A DNA stretch of 22,879 nt from an uncultured Granulicatella sp. (GTDB taxonomy: Bacteria > Bacillota > Bacilli > Lactobacillales > Aerococcaceae), in the NCBI GenBank assembly GCA_900551535.1, contig URWJ01000008.1:1-22879 (forward strand). The letters run 5' to 3'. Position 1 is the first letter of the stretch. Every line of letters begins with the position of its first letter. The notes beneath the pieces were generated by a model. It was not told where the DNA came from. It ran no database searches and saw nothing but the letters and a program-made list of their open reading frames with translations. Shown here piece after piece: positions 14,977-22,460 of this stretch. Made by a program: the position numbers and the translations under genes.

Positions 14977-16248
14977 TTAGTGTTCTGAAGCGCCGCTTGT
15001 AGCATCTACTGCTTGCGCTTGCGCTGGAGCTGAATGTCCGCTATCTGAAGCCCCACTTGTTGCATCTGCTGCAGGAGCAGGAGCTGAGTGTCCGCTATTT
15101 GAAGCACCACTTGTTGCGTCAGCAGCTGGAGCAGCACCATTTGCGCTTACTAAACGTTGTCCAGTTGTTTGTAAGTACCAATCTAACCATGGTTTGAAGT
15201 CAAATACGATTTCGTTAATTCCAGCGTAAGAACCATCAGGATAGTACATTGCTTGGTAGTTGTGTACGTTGATGATTTCTGGTGGAGTGTTTGGAACGAT
15301 TGTACGGAAGTAATCCACGTTTCCTGCACGTAAGTTCGCAATGAGGTATTCCACATTTTTGAATGTACGTGGTGGGTGAACTGTAGATAAACGATTACCA
15401 GATTGAGCTGGCACACGTGGAGCCAACATCTTGTTAGCTGGTTTGTTGAAGTTATAGTACAAGAATTGGTTGTTGTCATCGGCATATGTTACTTCAAATG
15501 GTAAAGCTTTTAAGAACATATCGATTTGGTCAACCGTTAATAAACCATGGTCTAAGCGCACATAGTCGTTTCCTTGCGCTGCTCCAACGATTTCACTTGC
15601 TTTTTCAACCCATTCTGGATCATCTGGGTCTACCCCTTCAATTGTTGTTGAAATAGGGTTTGTACAATATAAATCTTCTGGTGGTGTTGGTAATGGTTTA
15701 CGTAGCACTTTGACAACCTCCACATATTTCACGAAGTTTTCTAAGCAAGAACGTAAGAATGATACTGTTCCTTCGCTCTTAATGTTTCCTTCTTCGTCAA
15801 ATGCTTCTTTTGCTTTTCCTAATAAGAATTCGTTCCCTGGTAATACATATGCGTTTACCCCTGGAGCATCCAAGATTTTACGTAAATGCACTTGCGCACG
15901 TGAAGTACCTTGGTCATAGTGAGAAGCTCCCATAATCATTACAGGTTTGTTTTCGAATGGGTGTAAGTTGAATGACATCCATTCTAATGTGCTCTTCAAC
16001 GCAGCTGTAATTGTGTGGTTGTGTTCAGGTGTAGCGATAATCACACCATCTGCACGGATTAATTTGTTGTACATGTATTGTACTGGGAAACTCTTAGATT
16101 GATCTTCGTCTTGGTTGAACATTGGAATATCTTTAATTTCTAAGATTTCAAACTCGAATAAGTCACTGAATTTCTTTTCGATAAATTGTAATAATAAACG
16201 GTTATGCGAAAATTCCGCATTTGATCCTACGATACCAATAATTTTCAT
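14977..16248 (-). CDS. NAD(P)H-dependent FMN reductase - PAS fusion with three tandem ApbE-type flavinylation motifs
   Basis: A 423-residue, apparently cytosolic protein with no signal peptide or membrane segment. Residues 1-185 are an FMN_red flavodoxin-fold domain: phosphate loop GSNAEFSHNR, flavin loop TPEHNHT and GASHYDQGTSRAQ. Residues 232-365 resemble the PAS domain of DUF438-type proteins (LTVDQIDMFLKALPFEVTYADDN, then the Arg/Pro-rich STVHPPRTFKNVE). Residues 366-423 are a Pro/Ala/Ser-rich tail. The tail carries DATSGAS at 377-383, 395-401 and 415-421. Each matches the consensus Dxx(S/T)GA(S/T) that ApbE esterifies with FMN, the last Ser being the expected site (S383, S401, S421). An apbE gene is in the same operon. 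I infer a reductase that passes electrons from NAD(P)H to covalent FMNs on a mobile arm. The electron acceptor is unknown. Confidence 0.85.
   Translation of the reverse strand: MKIIGIVGSNAEFSHNRLLLQFIEKKFSDLFEFEILEIKDIPMFNQDEDQSKSFPVQYMYNKLIRADGVIIATPEHNHTITAALKSTLEWMSFNLHPFENKPVMIMGASHYDQGTSRAQVHLRKILDAPGVNAYVLPGNEFLLGKAKEAFDEEGNIKSEGTVSFLRSCLENFVKYVEVVKVLRKPLPTPPEDLYCTNPISTTIEGVDPDDPEWVEKASEIVGAAQGNDYVRLDHGLLTVDQIDMFLKALPFEVTYADDNNQFLYYNFNKPANKMLAPRVPAQSGNRLSTVHPPRTFKNVEYLIANLRAGNVDYFRTIVPNTPPEIINVHNYQAMYYPDGSYAGINEIVFDFKPWLDWYLQTTGQRLVSANGAAPAADATSGASNSGHSAPAPAADATSGASDSGHSAPAQAQAVDATSGASEH
14986..15129 (-). repeat. Tandem repeat encoding the flavinylation tail (54-bp units)
   Basis: Two adjacent 54-bp units (15076-15129 and 15022-15075) encode an 18-residue repeat, PAADATSGAS(N/D)SGHSAPA. 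A third partial copy (14986-15006) encodes only DATSGAS. The units differ at scattered, mostly silent bases, so the duplication is not fresh and the peptide is under selection. Confidence 0.9.
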
Positions 16249-16264
16249 TTTCTACTGTCACTCC

Positions 16265-16879
16265 TTATTTTTTAGAACTGTCCCATGAGAAGTTTTTCGC
16301 TTCTTTTTCACGAGCTTCGTTTGCACGAACTAATTGTTTTGTAATTTCAATGAATAATAAGTAATCTTCGAAAATCTTTTCTAATTTTTCAACAGTTGCT
16401 GCATCTTTTAAGTTACCTTCTTCGTCGAATGCTTGTAAGGCGTGACCTAATAAGAATTCATCACTTGGTAAAACGCGTGCTTTAATTTCTGGCGCGTTTA
16501 AGATTTGACGTAATTGACTTTGTGCACGTGAAGAACCTAATGTTCCGTAAGATGCTCCTGTAATCATGACAGGTTTGTTTAATAATGGATAGATACCATA
16601 AGATAACCATGCTAAAGCGTTCATTAATACAGCTGGGCATGAGTGGTCATATTCTGGTGTACTAATGATAACTCCATCTGCTGCAGCGATTTTCTCTGCA
16701 ATTGCTTGTGCTTCTTGTGGCACTACTTTTGGAGTTGGTTTGTTGAACATTGGAATGTCTTTAATTTCGACAAGTTCAATTTCCGCCTGTTCTGAAAAAT
16801 GTTTTTGAATGTATTGTAATAGTTGACGGTTTGTTGATTTTTTAGAGTTTGTTCCGACTAAACCGATTAATTTAACCAT
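16265..16879 (-). CDS. NAD(P)H-dependent FMN reductase (FMN_red family), single domain
   Basis: The 204-residue flavodoxin-fold reductase is a close paralogue of the N-terminal domain of the next gene; the first 45 residues align without gaps and both have EIKDIPMFN. FMN-binding elements are GTNSKKSTNR (residues 9-18), TPEYDHS (74-80) and GASYGTLGSSRAQ (108-120). It should reduce FMN or a flavoprotein with NAD(P)H in the cytosol. It carries no DxxSGAS motif and lacks the PAS and tail. A longer reading frame reaches 16945 but runs back into apbE. ATG at 16879 has AAAGGAA eight bases upstream and begins the conserved KLIGLVG strand. It overlaps the apbE stop by 8 bp and precedes the fusion gene by 16 bp. 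It may form a heteromer with the fusion protein or supply it with reduced flavin. Confidence 0.9.
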   Translation of the reverse strand: MVKLIGLVGTNSKKSTNRQLLQYIQKHFSEQAEIELVEIKDIPMFNKPTPKVVPQEAQAIAEKIAAADGVIISTPEYDHSCPAVLMNALAWLSYGIYPLLNKPVMITGASYGTLGSSRAQSQLRQILNAPEIKARVLPSDEFLLGHALQAFDEEGNLKDAATVEKLEKIFEDYLLFIEITKQLVRANEAREKEAKNFSWDSSKK

Positions 16880-17840
16880 TTGAGTACTTCCTTTCGAGTA
16901 ATTGAATCTTTGAAGCAAGTCCTGATGTGTAGAAGATACGATCATCTTCCAAAATCAACACAGCTTCGATGTTAGGGTGTTGTTCCACTTCGAATAAGAT
17001 TTCGTGTGCTTTTTTTCCAAAGAGTCTAGTCGTCCATATCTCACAATCCACGGATTGCTTCGATACAATCGTCAGACTCGCAACGTCTGTTTCGGCTGGA
17101 TATCCAGTATGAGGGTCCAAAATATGATGGTATTTCTTTCCATCCACTTCGAGTACCCTTTCGTAGACACCTGATGTCACAATCGACTCATCTTGAATCG
17201 GAAGAAGCGCCACATTTTCTCCACGCAGGAGTTTAGGGTTTTGAATCCCAATCCACCAATTCCCATCTTCATGATGAACAGCTGGCCCTAGTGTAAGAAC
17301 ATTCCCACCAAGATTAATGAGCGCAGAGGTTACTCCAAGATCTTTTAGCTGCTCTATCACCAAGTCGGCAATATACCCTTTGGCAATACAACCAAGGTCG
17401 ATTCGCATTCCTTCTTCCAACAGAAAAATCGTCTGACTCTCTTCATTCAGTTCGACTTTCGTTGCATCGGTCAGTTGCAGTTTTGCATTAATCTCTTCAT
17501 CCGTTGGTACTCGTGCATCACTAAAGCCCACGCGCCATGTCTGAACAACCGGGCCAATCAAGATATTCATCCGACTTCCTACCGCTAAACTATTCTCCAG
17601 TCCTATTTTTACTAAATGAAAAATCTCTGGATGAACACTAACTGCATGTTTCCCCGCTGCCAAATTCACGGCCATTAGCTCTGAAGTTGGGTCATTCGCG
17701 CTAAAACGATGTTCATATCGTTTCAATTGCTCGAAAACTTCAGCCACTAAACGCTCGCCTTCTGGATGCGCAATTTTCAATTCGATGACGGTTCCCATCA
17801 ATCGAATGGTACCTGTATGATACTGTTCCAAAACTGCCAT
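16872..17840 (-). CDS. apbE: FAD:protein FMN transferase ApbE, cytosolic form
   Basis: ApbE splits FAD and attaches the FMN moiety through a phosphoester to Thr or Ser in target proteins. The 322-residue product shows family landmarks: RLMGTVIELKI near the start, IDLGCIAKGYIADLVIE (147-163), INLGGNVLTLG (175-185), SGVYERVL (223-230) and HHILDPHTGYPA (238-249). At the Mg2+ site, where most members have Asp-x3-Thr, I read Glu267-x3-Thr271 (EIWTT). No signal peptide or lipobox is present, unlike exported ApbE, so it acts in the cytosol. The chosen ATG follows TTTAGGAGAA. An upstream TTG at 17888 would add 16 residues without family similarity. It is the first gene of the operon with both reductases, whose last gene contains its likely substrate motifs. 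Confidence 0.92.
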   Translation of the reverse strand: MAVLEQYHTGTIRLMGTVIELKIAHPEGERLVAEVFEQLKRYEHRFSANDPTSELMAVNLAAGKHAVSVHPEIFHLVKIGLENSLAVGSRMNILIGPVVQTWRVGFSDARVPTDEEINAKLQLTDATKVELNEESQTIFLLEEGMRIDLGCIAKGYIADLVIEQLKDLGVTSALINLGGNVLTLGPAVHHEDGNWWIGIQNPKLLRGENVALLPIQDESIVTSGVYERVLEVDGKKYHHILDPHTGYPAETDVASLTIVSKQSVDCEIWTTRLFGKKAHEILFEVEQHPNIEAVLILEDDRIFYTSGLASKIQLLERKYSNG

Positions 17841-17912
17841 TTCTCCTAAACGAATTTTGTGATAAAAGTCACAGAAACGCCTACACAAAAGCGTTTTCTA
17901 CTCCTTACTTTG

Positions 17913-17941
17913 AATGTAACACAGTGGAAATTAAATTTCAA
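17913..17941 (-). promoter_or_regulatory. Sigma-A promoter of the apbE flavin operon
   Basis: On the minus strand TTGAAA (17936-17941) and TACATT (17913-17918) are 17 bp apart. The expected transcript start is near 17906, which puts the AAGGAG at 17901-17906 at the extreme 5' end and favours the internal ATG as the apbE start. Confidence 0.65.
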
Positions 17942-17960
17942 GGGCGCAGACCCATTCTTC

Positions 17961-18000
17961 TAAATAAAAATATGCATAAGAAAACTATTCCTATGCATAT
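17961..18000 (-). terminator. Probable terminator of the TMEM175-like gene
   Basis: A 9-bp AT-rich stem (17970-17978 with 17992-18000) is followed on the minus strand by a T-rich tract (17961-17970). The stem is weak in GC, so termination may be partial. Confidence 0.6.
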
Positions 18001-18019
18001 AATCCTTATTTATTAAATT

Positions 18020-18598
18020 TTAATTACGGAATTGATTTGGAATAACGAATCCACAAAGGGTGATAAACACTGCCAAACTGGTCCCAATCGGAAAAATAGT
18101 TGCTGAACAAATAAGTCCGCTTAGCTTCAATAGAATATCCCACTTTATCCACCTATTACGCTGTTCCCTCAATCGTTGTAACTCGTCAGTCGGATTAACC
18201 TCAGAAACCGTTCTATAAAAACTTAATGTCGCCGTAGTGATGAGCAAAACAATGATTCCATAAAACACCTGCACGGTTGGATTATAAAAATCCATCGCAA
18301 TTAGACTGGTTGCATATGGGAATAGAGAAGCAAAAAATAACATAATTACGGTCGCCCAAACTGTCTTTTGCGTAATTTTTTCAGTTCTATGAGAAAACGC
18401 ATGCAGATTCACCCACATAGCCCCTAACCAGAAGAAGGACAATGCATATGCAAAAAAGTTTTCACGCAGTTCCCATAATCCTTGCCAATCAAGAGTCTTC
18501 GGTTTATCTAATTCCAATACTAAAATCGTCATAATAATGGCAATCACCGCATCAATAAATGCACTCAATCGTTCTTGCCCCATTGTTTGTCGTTCCAT
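18020..18598 (-). CDS. TMEM175-like (DUF1211) potassium-channel family membrane protein
   Basis: The 192-residue protein has about six membrane segments. It opens with the family signature ERLSAFIDAVIAIIMTILVLEL, seen here in parts (RLSAFIDAV, then MTILVLEL). Most TMEM175 members have Phe-Ser-Asp in this motif; here it is Phe-Ile-Asp. Bacterial members carry one six-helix repeat and form tetrameric potassium-selective channels. An in-frame ATG at 18625 is less likely than ATG at 18598, which has AAGGAG seven bases upstream. It is monocistronic, between the structured gap and the flavin operon. The family call is good; channel activity is inferred from the family. Confidence 0.82.
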   Translation of the reverse strand: MERQTMGQERLSAFIDAVIAIIMTILVLELDKPKTLDWQGLWELRENFFAYALSFFWLGAMWVNLHAFSHRTEKITQKTVWATVIMLFFASLFPYATSLIAMDFYNPTVQVFYGIIVLLITTATLSFYRTVSEVNPTDELQRLREQRNRWIKWDILLKLSGLICSATIFPIGTSLAVFITLCGFVIPNQFRN

Positions 18599-18643
18599 AA
18601 GATCACTCCTTACTACAATCACCATTTTACACTATTTCGTATC

Positions 18644-18670
18644 AAAAAAGCACTACAGCCGAAGCCTGCT
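18644..18670 (-). terminator. Candidate terminator downstream of the structured gap
   Basis: On the minus strand a broken hairpin with a UUCG tetraloop closed by GC pairs (18658-18665) and an outer AGCA/TGCT stem is followed by six T (18644-18649). The internal loop makes it weaker than the other terminators here. Confidence 0.45.
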
Positions 18671-18756
18671 CCTTAAGAGAAGCAATGAAACTTATTTTGA
18701 TCTGTTATAAAGTTCAGGTTTCCTCGAGGGACTACAGAAAAAGCACTTTGGATTCT

Positions 18757-18889
18757 ATAATAACAACAATAGCAACGAGTAACCGATGCGAATTAGATTC
18801 TCTTGAAAATTTATTTTCTAGAGAATCTTTGAGGCTCGGTAGGAACTGAGACGCAAGGCTCAGTCCGGTACAGCTATTGTCGTTATTAT
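18757..18889 (-). ncRNA. Predicted three-way-junction structured RNA or structured 3' UTR
   Basis: Nested complementary segments form a branched fold. An outer helix of 17 pairs joins 18757-18773 to 18873-18889; its single non-Watson-Crick position is a G-U pair on the minus strand but an A-C mismatch on plus. Inside are one branch at 18782-18840 (5-bp base, then a 14-bp hairpin at 18795-18828 with one mismatch) and one at 18842-18866 (8 bp with a bulged A). It resembles no RNA family I can name. It lies 68 bp past pheT and could be part of that transcript or an independent small RNA. No convincing own promoter was found. Confidence 0.5.
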
Positions 18890-18956
18890 GAAGATAACCG
18901 AAGGTAATCTAAGTTTTTATAGTACTACATAAAATAATCTTCGTACTTACTTTATT

Positions 18957-21377
18957 TTATCGAATAGATACGTTTTCTAAAGCAACTAATGCTTCTTCTA
19001 CGCGAGTCATGGCGGACTTAATAACGTCTTCCTCCAACGTCGCATTGCGGTTCACAAACAATAATGAATACGCTAATGATTGGAATCCTTCTGGCACGTG
19101 TTCCCCTTTATAAACGTCGAATAACGTTACTTTTGATAAGAACTCACCAGCATTTGCACGGATGACATCCACTAACTCAGCATGTGTTAATGAAGTTGGT
19201 GCTAAGATCGCGATATCGCGCGTCATGCTTGGATATTTCGCAACAGATTGAATCACTGCTTCTTGTAAGTTCGCTTCAAGTAATGGTTCCACATCTAACT
19301 CGAAGACGAATGTGTCTTGTAAGTCTAATGCTTTTTGAACCGTTGGATGAACTTTACCGATTAAACCAATCGCTTCGCCGTCTAAAAGAATGCGCGCTGT
19401 TTGTCCTGGGTGTAATTCTTCGATGTCTGTTAAAGGCTCGAAGCGTACACGGTCCAAGCAGTCAAGTTGTGCGAAGTACTCTTCTAGAATTCCTTTTACC
19501 ACATAGAAATCCACTTTCTCTGCTTTATGGTTCCAGTTCGCACTTGTCACGTCTCCTGTTAAAATACCCGCAATGACTTCGTTCTCGATGAAATCTTCAT
19601 TGCCAGCAGTACCTAACTTGAACACACGGCCTGCTTCGAATAATTTCACGTTGTTTTGTGAACGAGCCACATTGTATTGAACGGCTTCTAATAAACTTGG
19701 TAATAGTGATTGACGTAATTCGCTACGATCTTCACTCATTGGCCAGCTTAAACGCACGCTTGTTGCGTCTTTCTTCGTAAACCATTTTGATTTCTCTGGA
19801 GTTGTTAATGCGTAAGTGTACGCTTGTGAAAGTCCAGCCCCTTGCATGAATTGACGAGTGTAACGGATGAAGCGTTGTTTATCTGTTAAGCCACCCACTG
19901 TACTTTCAGTTGTTGGTAATGTTGCAGGAATCTTGTCGTATCCGTAAATACGTCCTACTTCTTCCACTAAGTCTGCTTCGATAGAAATATCAAATCTCCA
20001 TGCAGGGATTGTCACGTCGAAACGTGTTCCTTCTACAGTTGTTGGATATTCTAATTGTGCAAATACTTGTTTCACTTCATCTAGTGTTAAGCTTGTTCCT
20101 AAAACGTGGTTTAAACGTTCTAGAGTGATGCTTACAACTGGTAATTCTAAGTCATAGTTTTGTACAGAAGCAAATTCTTCTTTCACTGTTCCGCCACCAA
20201 GCTCGGCAATCAATGCTGCAGCGCGTTTTCCAGCTTGAACGATTGTTGCTTTGTTAATGCCTTTTTCAAAACGAGCACTTGATTCGCTACGTAAGTTATG
20301 TTTTTGTGACGCTAGACGAACCGCTTTAGGGTCGAATAGGGCTGCTTCTAATAAGACTGTAGTTGTTTCGTCTGAGATTTCAGTGTCTAATCCACCCATT
20401 ACCCCAGCTAATGCGACAGGTTTGCCGCCTGAAGTAATCACGATTTCGTTTTCTAGTGTACGTTCTTCCCCATCTAAAGTCACTAATGTTTCGCCTTCAG
20501 TTGCGCGACGAACATGGATGGCTTTTTCAGGTAATTTATCGTAGTCAAATGCATGAAGCGGTTGACCGTATTCCATTAAAATGTAGTTCGTTACGTCCAC
20601 TAAATTATTGATTGGACGAACGCCAGCTGCGATTAAACGGTTTTGCATCCATTGTGGACTTGGAGCCACTTTAACGCCTTCGATTAAGAATGCGTGGTAT
20701 GCAGGAGCATCTGCTTCGTTTTCTACAGAAACTGTAACAACGCCTGGAATTTCAGAAGAAGTTCCTTTTTCGAATGCATCTGGTTCTAAATTGTTCTTCA
20801 AGTTGTAAATCGCAGCGATTTCGTGAACAGAACCGCGCATGCTTAAAGCGTCAGAACGGTTCGCAGTGATATCGAGTTCCACAATCGCTGAATCAAGCGC
20901 TAAGGCGTGGACAGCGTCGCTTCCCACTTCAATGCTGTCATCTGTGAAGACGTAAATTCCATCTTCGTATTCTTTTGGAACTAAGTTACTTGGCACACCG
21001 ATTTCTTGTAAGGAACAAATCATCCCTTGAGATTCTACGCCACGTAATTTTCCACGTTTAATTTTATGACCACCAGCAATGCGTGCACCGTGAGTCGCCA
21101 CGATAATCTTTTGGCCTGCTGCGATATTTGGAGCACCACACACGATTTGAAGCGGCTCGTCAGCTCCTACTTCAACTGTGACAACGTGTAAGTGGTCTGA
21201 ATCTGGATGGTCAACGACTTGGGTTGCTAAACCAACCACTAGTCCTTTTAAGCCTTCGCCTGGAACCGTTACGCTATCAACTTCGATCCCTGTACGAGAC
21301 ATTTTTTCTCCTAATTCTTGAGGAGTGATTTGTGATAAATCAATATATTCATTTAACCATTCGTATGATAATTTCAT
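18957..21377 (-). CDS. pheT: Phenylalanyl-tRNA synthetase beta subunit
   Basis: PheT pairs with PheS in the (alpha-beta)2 enzyme that charges tRNA(Phe). The 806-residue product has the bacterial domain order. A tRNA-binding EMAP-like domain lies at about residues 40-150 (GLKGLVVGLATQVVDHPDSDHL in parts) and the B3/B4 editing domain at about 210-385 (NLVDVTNYILMEYGQPLHAFD in parts). The B5 DNA-binding-like domain follows at about 405-475, then the catalytic-like core (LVEEVGRIYGYDKIP onward). The C-terminal FDX-ACB anticodon-binding domain is at about 712-806 (KYPSMTRDIAIL). The ribosome binding site AGGAGG is six bases ahead of the ATG. It starts 13 bp after pheS and shares the T-box leader. 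Length and motifs are normal. Confidence 0.98.
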   Translation of the reverse strand: MKLSYEWLNEYIDLSQITPQELGEKMSRTGIEVDSVTVPGEGLKGLVVGLATQVVDHPDSDHLHVVTVEVGADEPLQIVCGAPNIAAGQKIIVATHGARIAGGHKIKRGKLRGVESQGMICSLQEIGVPSNLVPKEYEDGIYVFTDDSIEVGSDAVHALALDSAIVELDITANRSDALSMRGSVHEIAAIYNLKNNLEPDAFEKGTSSEIPGVVTVSVENEADAPAYHAFLIEGVKVAPSPQWMQNRLIAAGVRPINNLVDVTNYILMEYGQPLHAFDYDKLPEKAIHVRRATEGETLVTLDGEERTLENEIVITSGGKPVALAGVMGGLDTEISDETTTVLLEAALFDPKAVRLASQKHNLRSESSARFEKGINKATIVQAGKRAAALIAELGGGTVKEEFASVQNYDLELPVVSITLERLNHVLGTSLTLDEVKQVFAQLEYPTTVEGTRFDVTIPAWRFDISIEADLVEEVGRIYGYDKIPATLPTTESTVGGLTDKQRFIRYTRQFMQGAGLSQAYTYALTTPEKSKWFTKKDATSVRLSWPMSEDRSELRQSLLPSLLEAVQYNVARSQNNVKLFEAGRVFKLGTAGNEDFIENEVIAGILTGDVTSANWNHKAEKVDFYVVKGILEEYFAQLDCLDRVRFEPLTDIEELHPGQTARILLDGEAIGLIGKVHPTVQKALDLQDTFVFELDVEPLLEANLQEAVIQSVAKYPSMTRDIAILAPTSLTHAELVDVIRANAGEFLSKVTLFDVYKGEHVPEGFQSLAYSLLFVNRNATLEEDVIKSAMTRVEEALVALENVSIR

Positions 21378-21390
21378 GTTCTTCCTCCTC

Positions 21391-22446
21391 TTATGATTCT
21401 TTCGTAAATTGGCTTAAGAAACGCACATCGTTTGTATACAATGAACGAATATCATCAATCCCATATTTCAACATGGCAATACGGTCTTGACCTAACCCGA
21501 AGGCAAATCCACCGTAGACCGTTGAATCCACACCAGCAGCTTCAAGCACGTTTGGATGCACCATACCACTACCTAATACTTCAATCCAACCTGTTCCTTT
21601 ACATACAGAACAGCCTTCGCCACCACATTTGAAGCAGCTAATATCCACTTCTAGAGATGGCTCAGTGAATGGGAAGTAACTTGGACGAAGACGCACTTCA
21701 CGGTCTTCCCCGAACATTTCTTTGGCAAATGCCGCAAGAGTTCCTTTTAAGTCTGACATCGTAATATGTTTATCGATAACAAGACCTTCGATTTGATAGA
21801 ACTGATGTGAGTGAGTCGCATCATCGTTATCACGACGGAATACACGACCCGGACTTAACATCTTCAATGGACCTTTTGTAAAGTCATGTTTTTCCATTGT
21901 ACGAGCTTGTACTGGAGAAGTTTGTGTACGAAGTAAGTACTCAGGAGTGATGTAAAATGTATCTTGCATATCACGCGCTGGGTGATCTTTTGGCAAGTTC
22001 ATCATCTCGAAGTTATAGTGGTCTGATTCCACTTCTGGGCCTTCTACGACTTGGTATCCAAGGCCGATGAAGAAATCTTCCACTTGGTCTTGAACGTGCG
22101 CTAATACGTGCGCAGTTCCACGTTCCATTGGACGTCCTGGCATTGTGACGTCAATCGTTTCAGATTGCAATGCTTCTTCTAACGCTTTTGCCTCTAATAC
22201 TTCTTTAACTGAAGCGATTTTTTCTTCTAAGACAGAACGCAATTCATTGGCAAGAGCCCCCACTTTTGGTTTCTCTTCGTTGGCTAAGTTTTTAATGTTT
22301 TTAAGAACTTCTGTGATTGGTCCTTTTTTCCCTAATTGTTGTACACGAATTTGATCGAGCTCTTTTAATGTTTGCACTTCTTCTAACGAAGCAAGCACAT
22401 CTTTACGAATCGCGTCAAACTGTACTTTCATTTCTTCTAAATTCAT
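21391..22446 (-). CDS. pheS: Phenylalanyl-tRNA synthetase alpha subunit
   Basis: PheS carries the class II aminoacylation site for phenylalanine. In the 351-residue protein an N-terminal coiled coil (about 1-95) that contacts tRNA precedes the catalytic domain. Motif 2 is RVFRRDNDDATHSHQFYQIEG (201-221, shown as positions with Arg204/Arg205 and His214). The substrate region FPFTEPSLEVDI is at 258-269, and motif 3 is GFAFGLGQDRIAM (313-325). A CxxC...CxxC cluster (Cys271, 274, 279, 282) is common in Firmicute PheS and may bind zinc. The ribosome binding site AAGGAGG is ideally placed. It is the first gene of the pheST operon, controlled by the upstream T-box. Confidence 0.98.
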   Translation of the reverse strand: MNLEEMKVQFDAIRKDVLASLEEVQTLKELDQIRVQQLGKKGPITEVLKNIKNLANEEKPKVGALANELRSVLEEKIASVKEVLEAKALEEALQSETIDVTMPGRPMERGTAHVLAHVQDQVEDFFIGLGYQVVEGPEVESDHYNFEMMNLPKDHPARDMQDTFYITPEYLLRTQTSPVQARTMEKHDFTKGPLKMLSPGRVFRRDNDDATHSHQFYQIEGLVIDKHITMSDLKGTLAAFAKEMFGEDREVRLRPSYFPFTEPSLEVDISCFKCGGEGCSVCKGTGWIEVLGSGMVHPNVLEAAGVDSTVYGGFAFGLGQDRIAMLKYGIDDIRSLYTNDVRFLSQFTKES

Positions 22447-22460
22447 TGTATTCCTCCTTA

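Larger units (their letters stand above)
18599..18956. other. Gene-free gap between pheT and the TMEM175-like gene
   Basis: No reading frame with a credible start and ribosome binding site is visible. The gap holds a predicted branched RNA fold (18757-18889) and a candidate terminator (18644-18670), both better formed on the minus strand. It also has the sequences CTGTAG and GTGCTTTTT, each occurring twice on the minus strand (18644-18657 and 18732-18747). No clear terminator sits directly after the pheT stop, so the pheST transcript may extend into this gap. Confidence 0.6.

Noticed and set aside
14986..15129. CRISPR-like or non-coding repeat array
   Set aside because: The repeat is in frame, contiguous without spacers, and its peptide is conserved, so it is a coding tandem repeat.
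15183..15485. 100-codon minus-strand frame inside the reductase-PAS gene
   Set aside because: It is in another frame of a convincingly coding region, is Thr-rich and low in complexity, and has no ribosome binding site.
16880..16945. Upstream extension of the short FMN reductase to 16945
   Set aside because: It lies wholly inside apbE, adds residues before the conserved first beta strand, and the ATG at 16879 has a well-spaced AAAGGAA.
17841..17888. N-terminal extension of ApbE from a TTG start
   Set aside because: The added 16 residues (Cys, Arg and aromatic-rich) do not resemble ApbE or a signal peptide. The AAGGAG is 12 bases away and at the expected transcript start, while ATG at 17840 has TTTAGGAG.
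18757..18889. Identity as 6S RNA, tmRNA, RNase P RNA or SRP RNA
   Set aside because: None of the conserved sequence blocks of those RNAs is visible and the three-way-junction layout does not match them.
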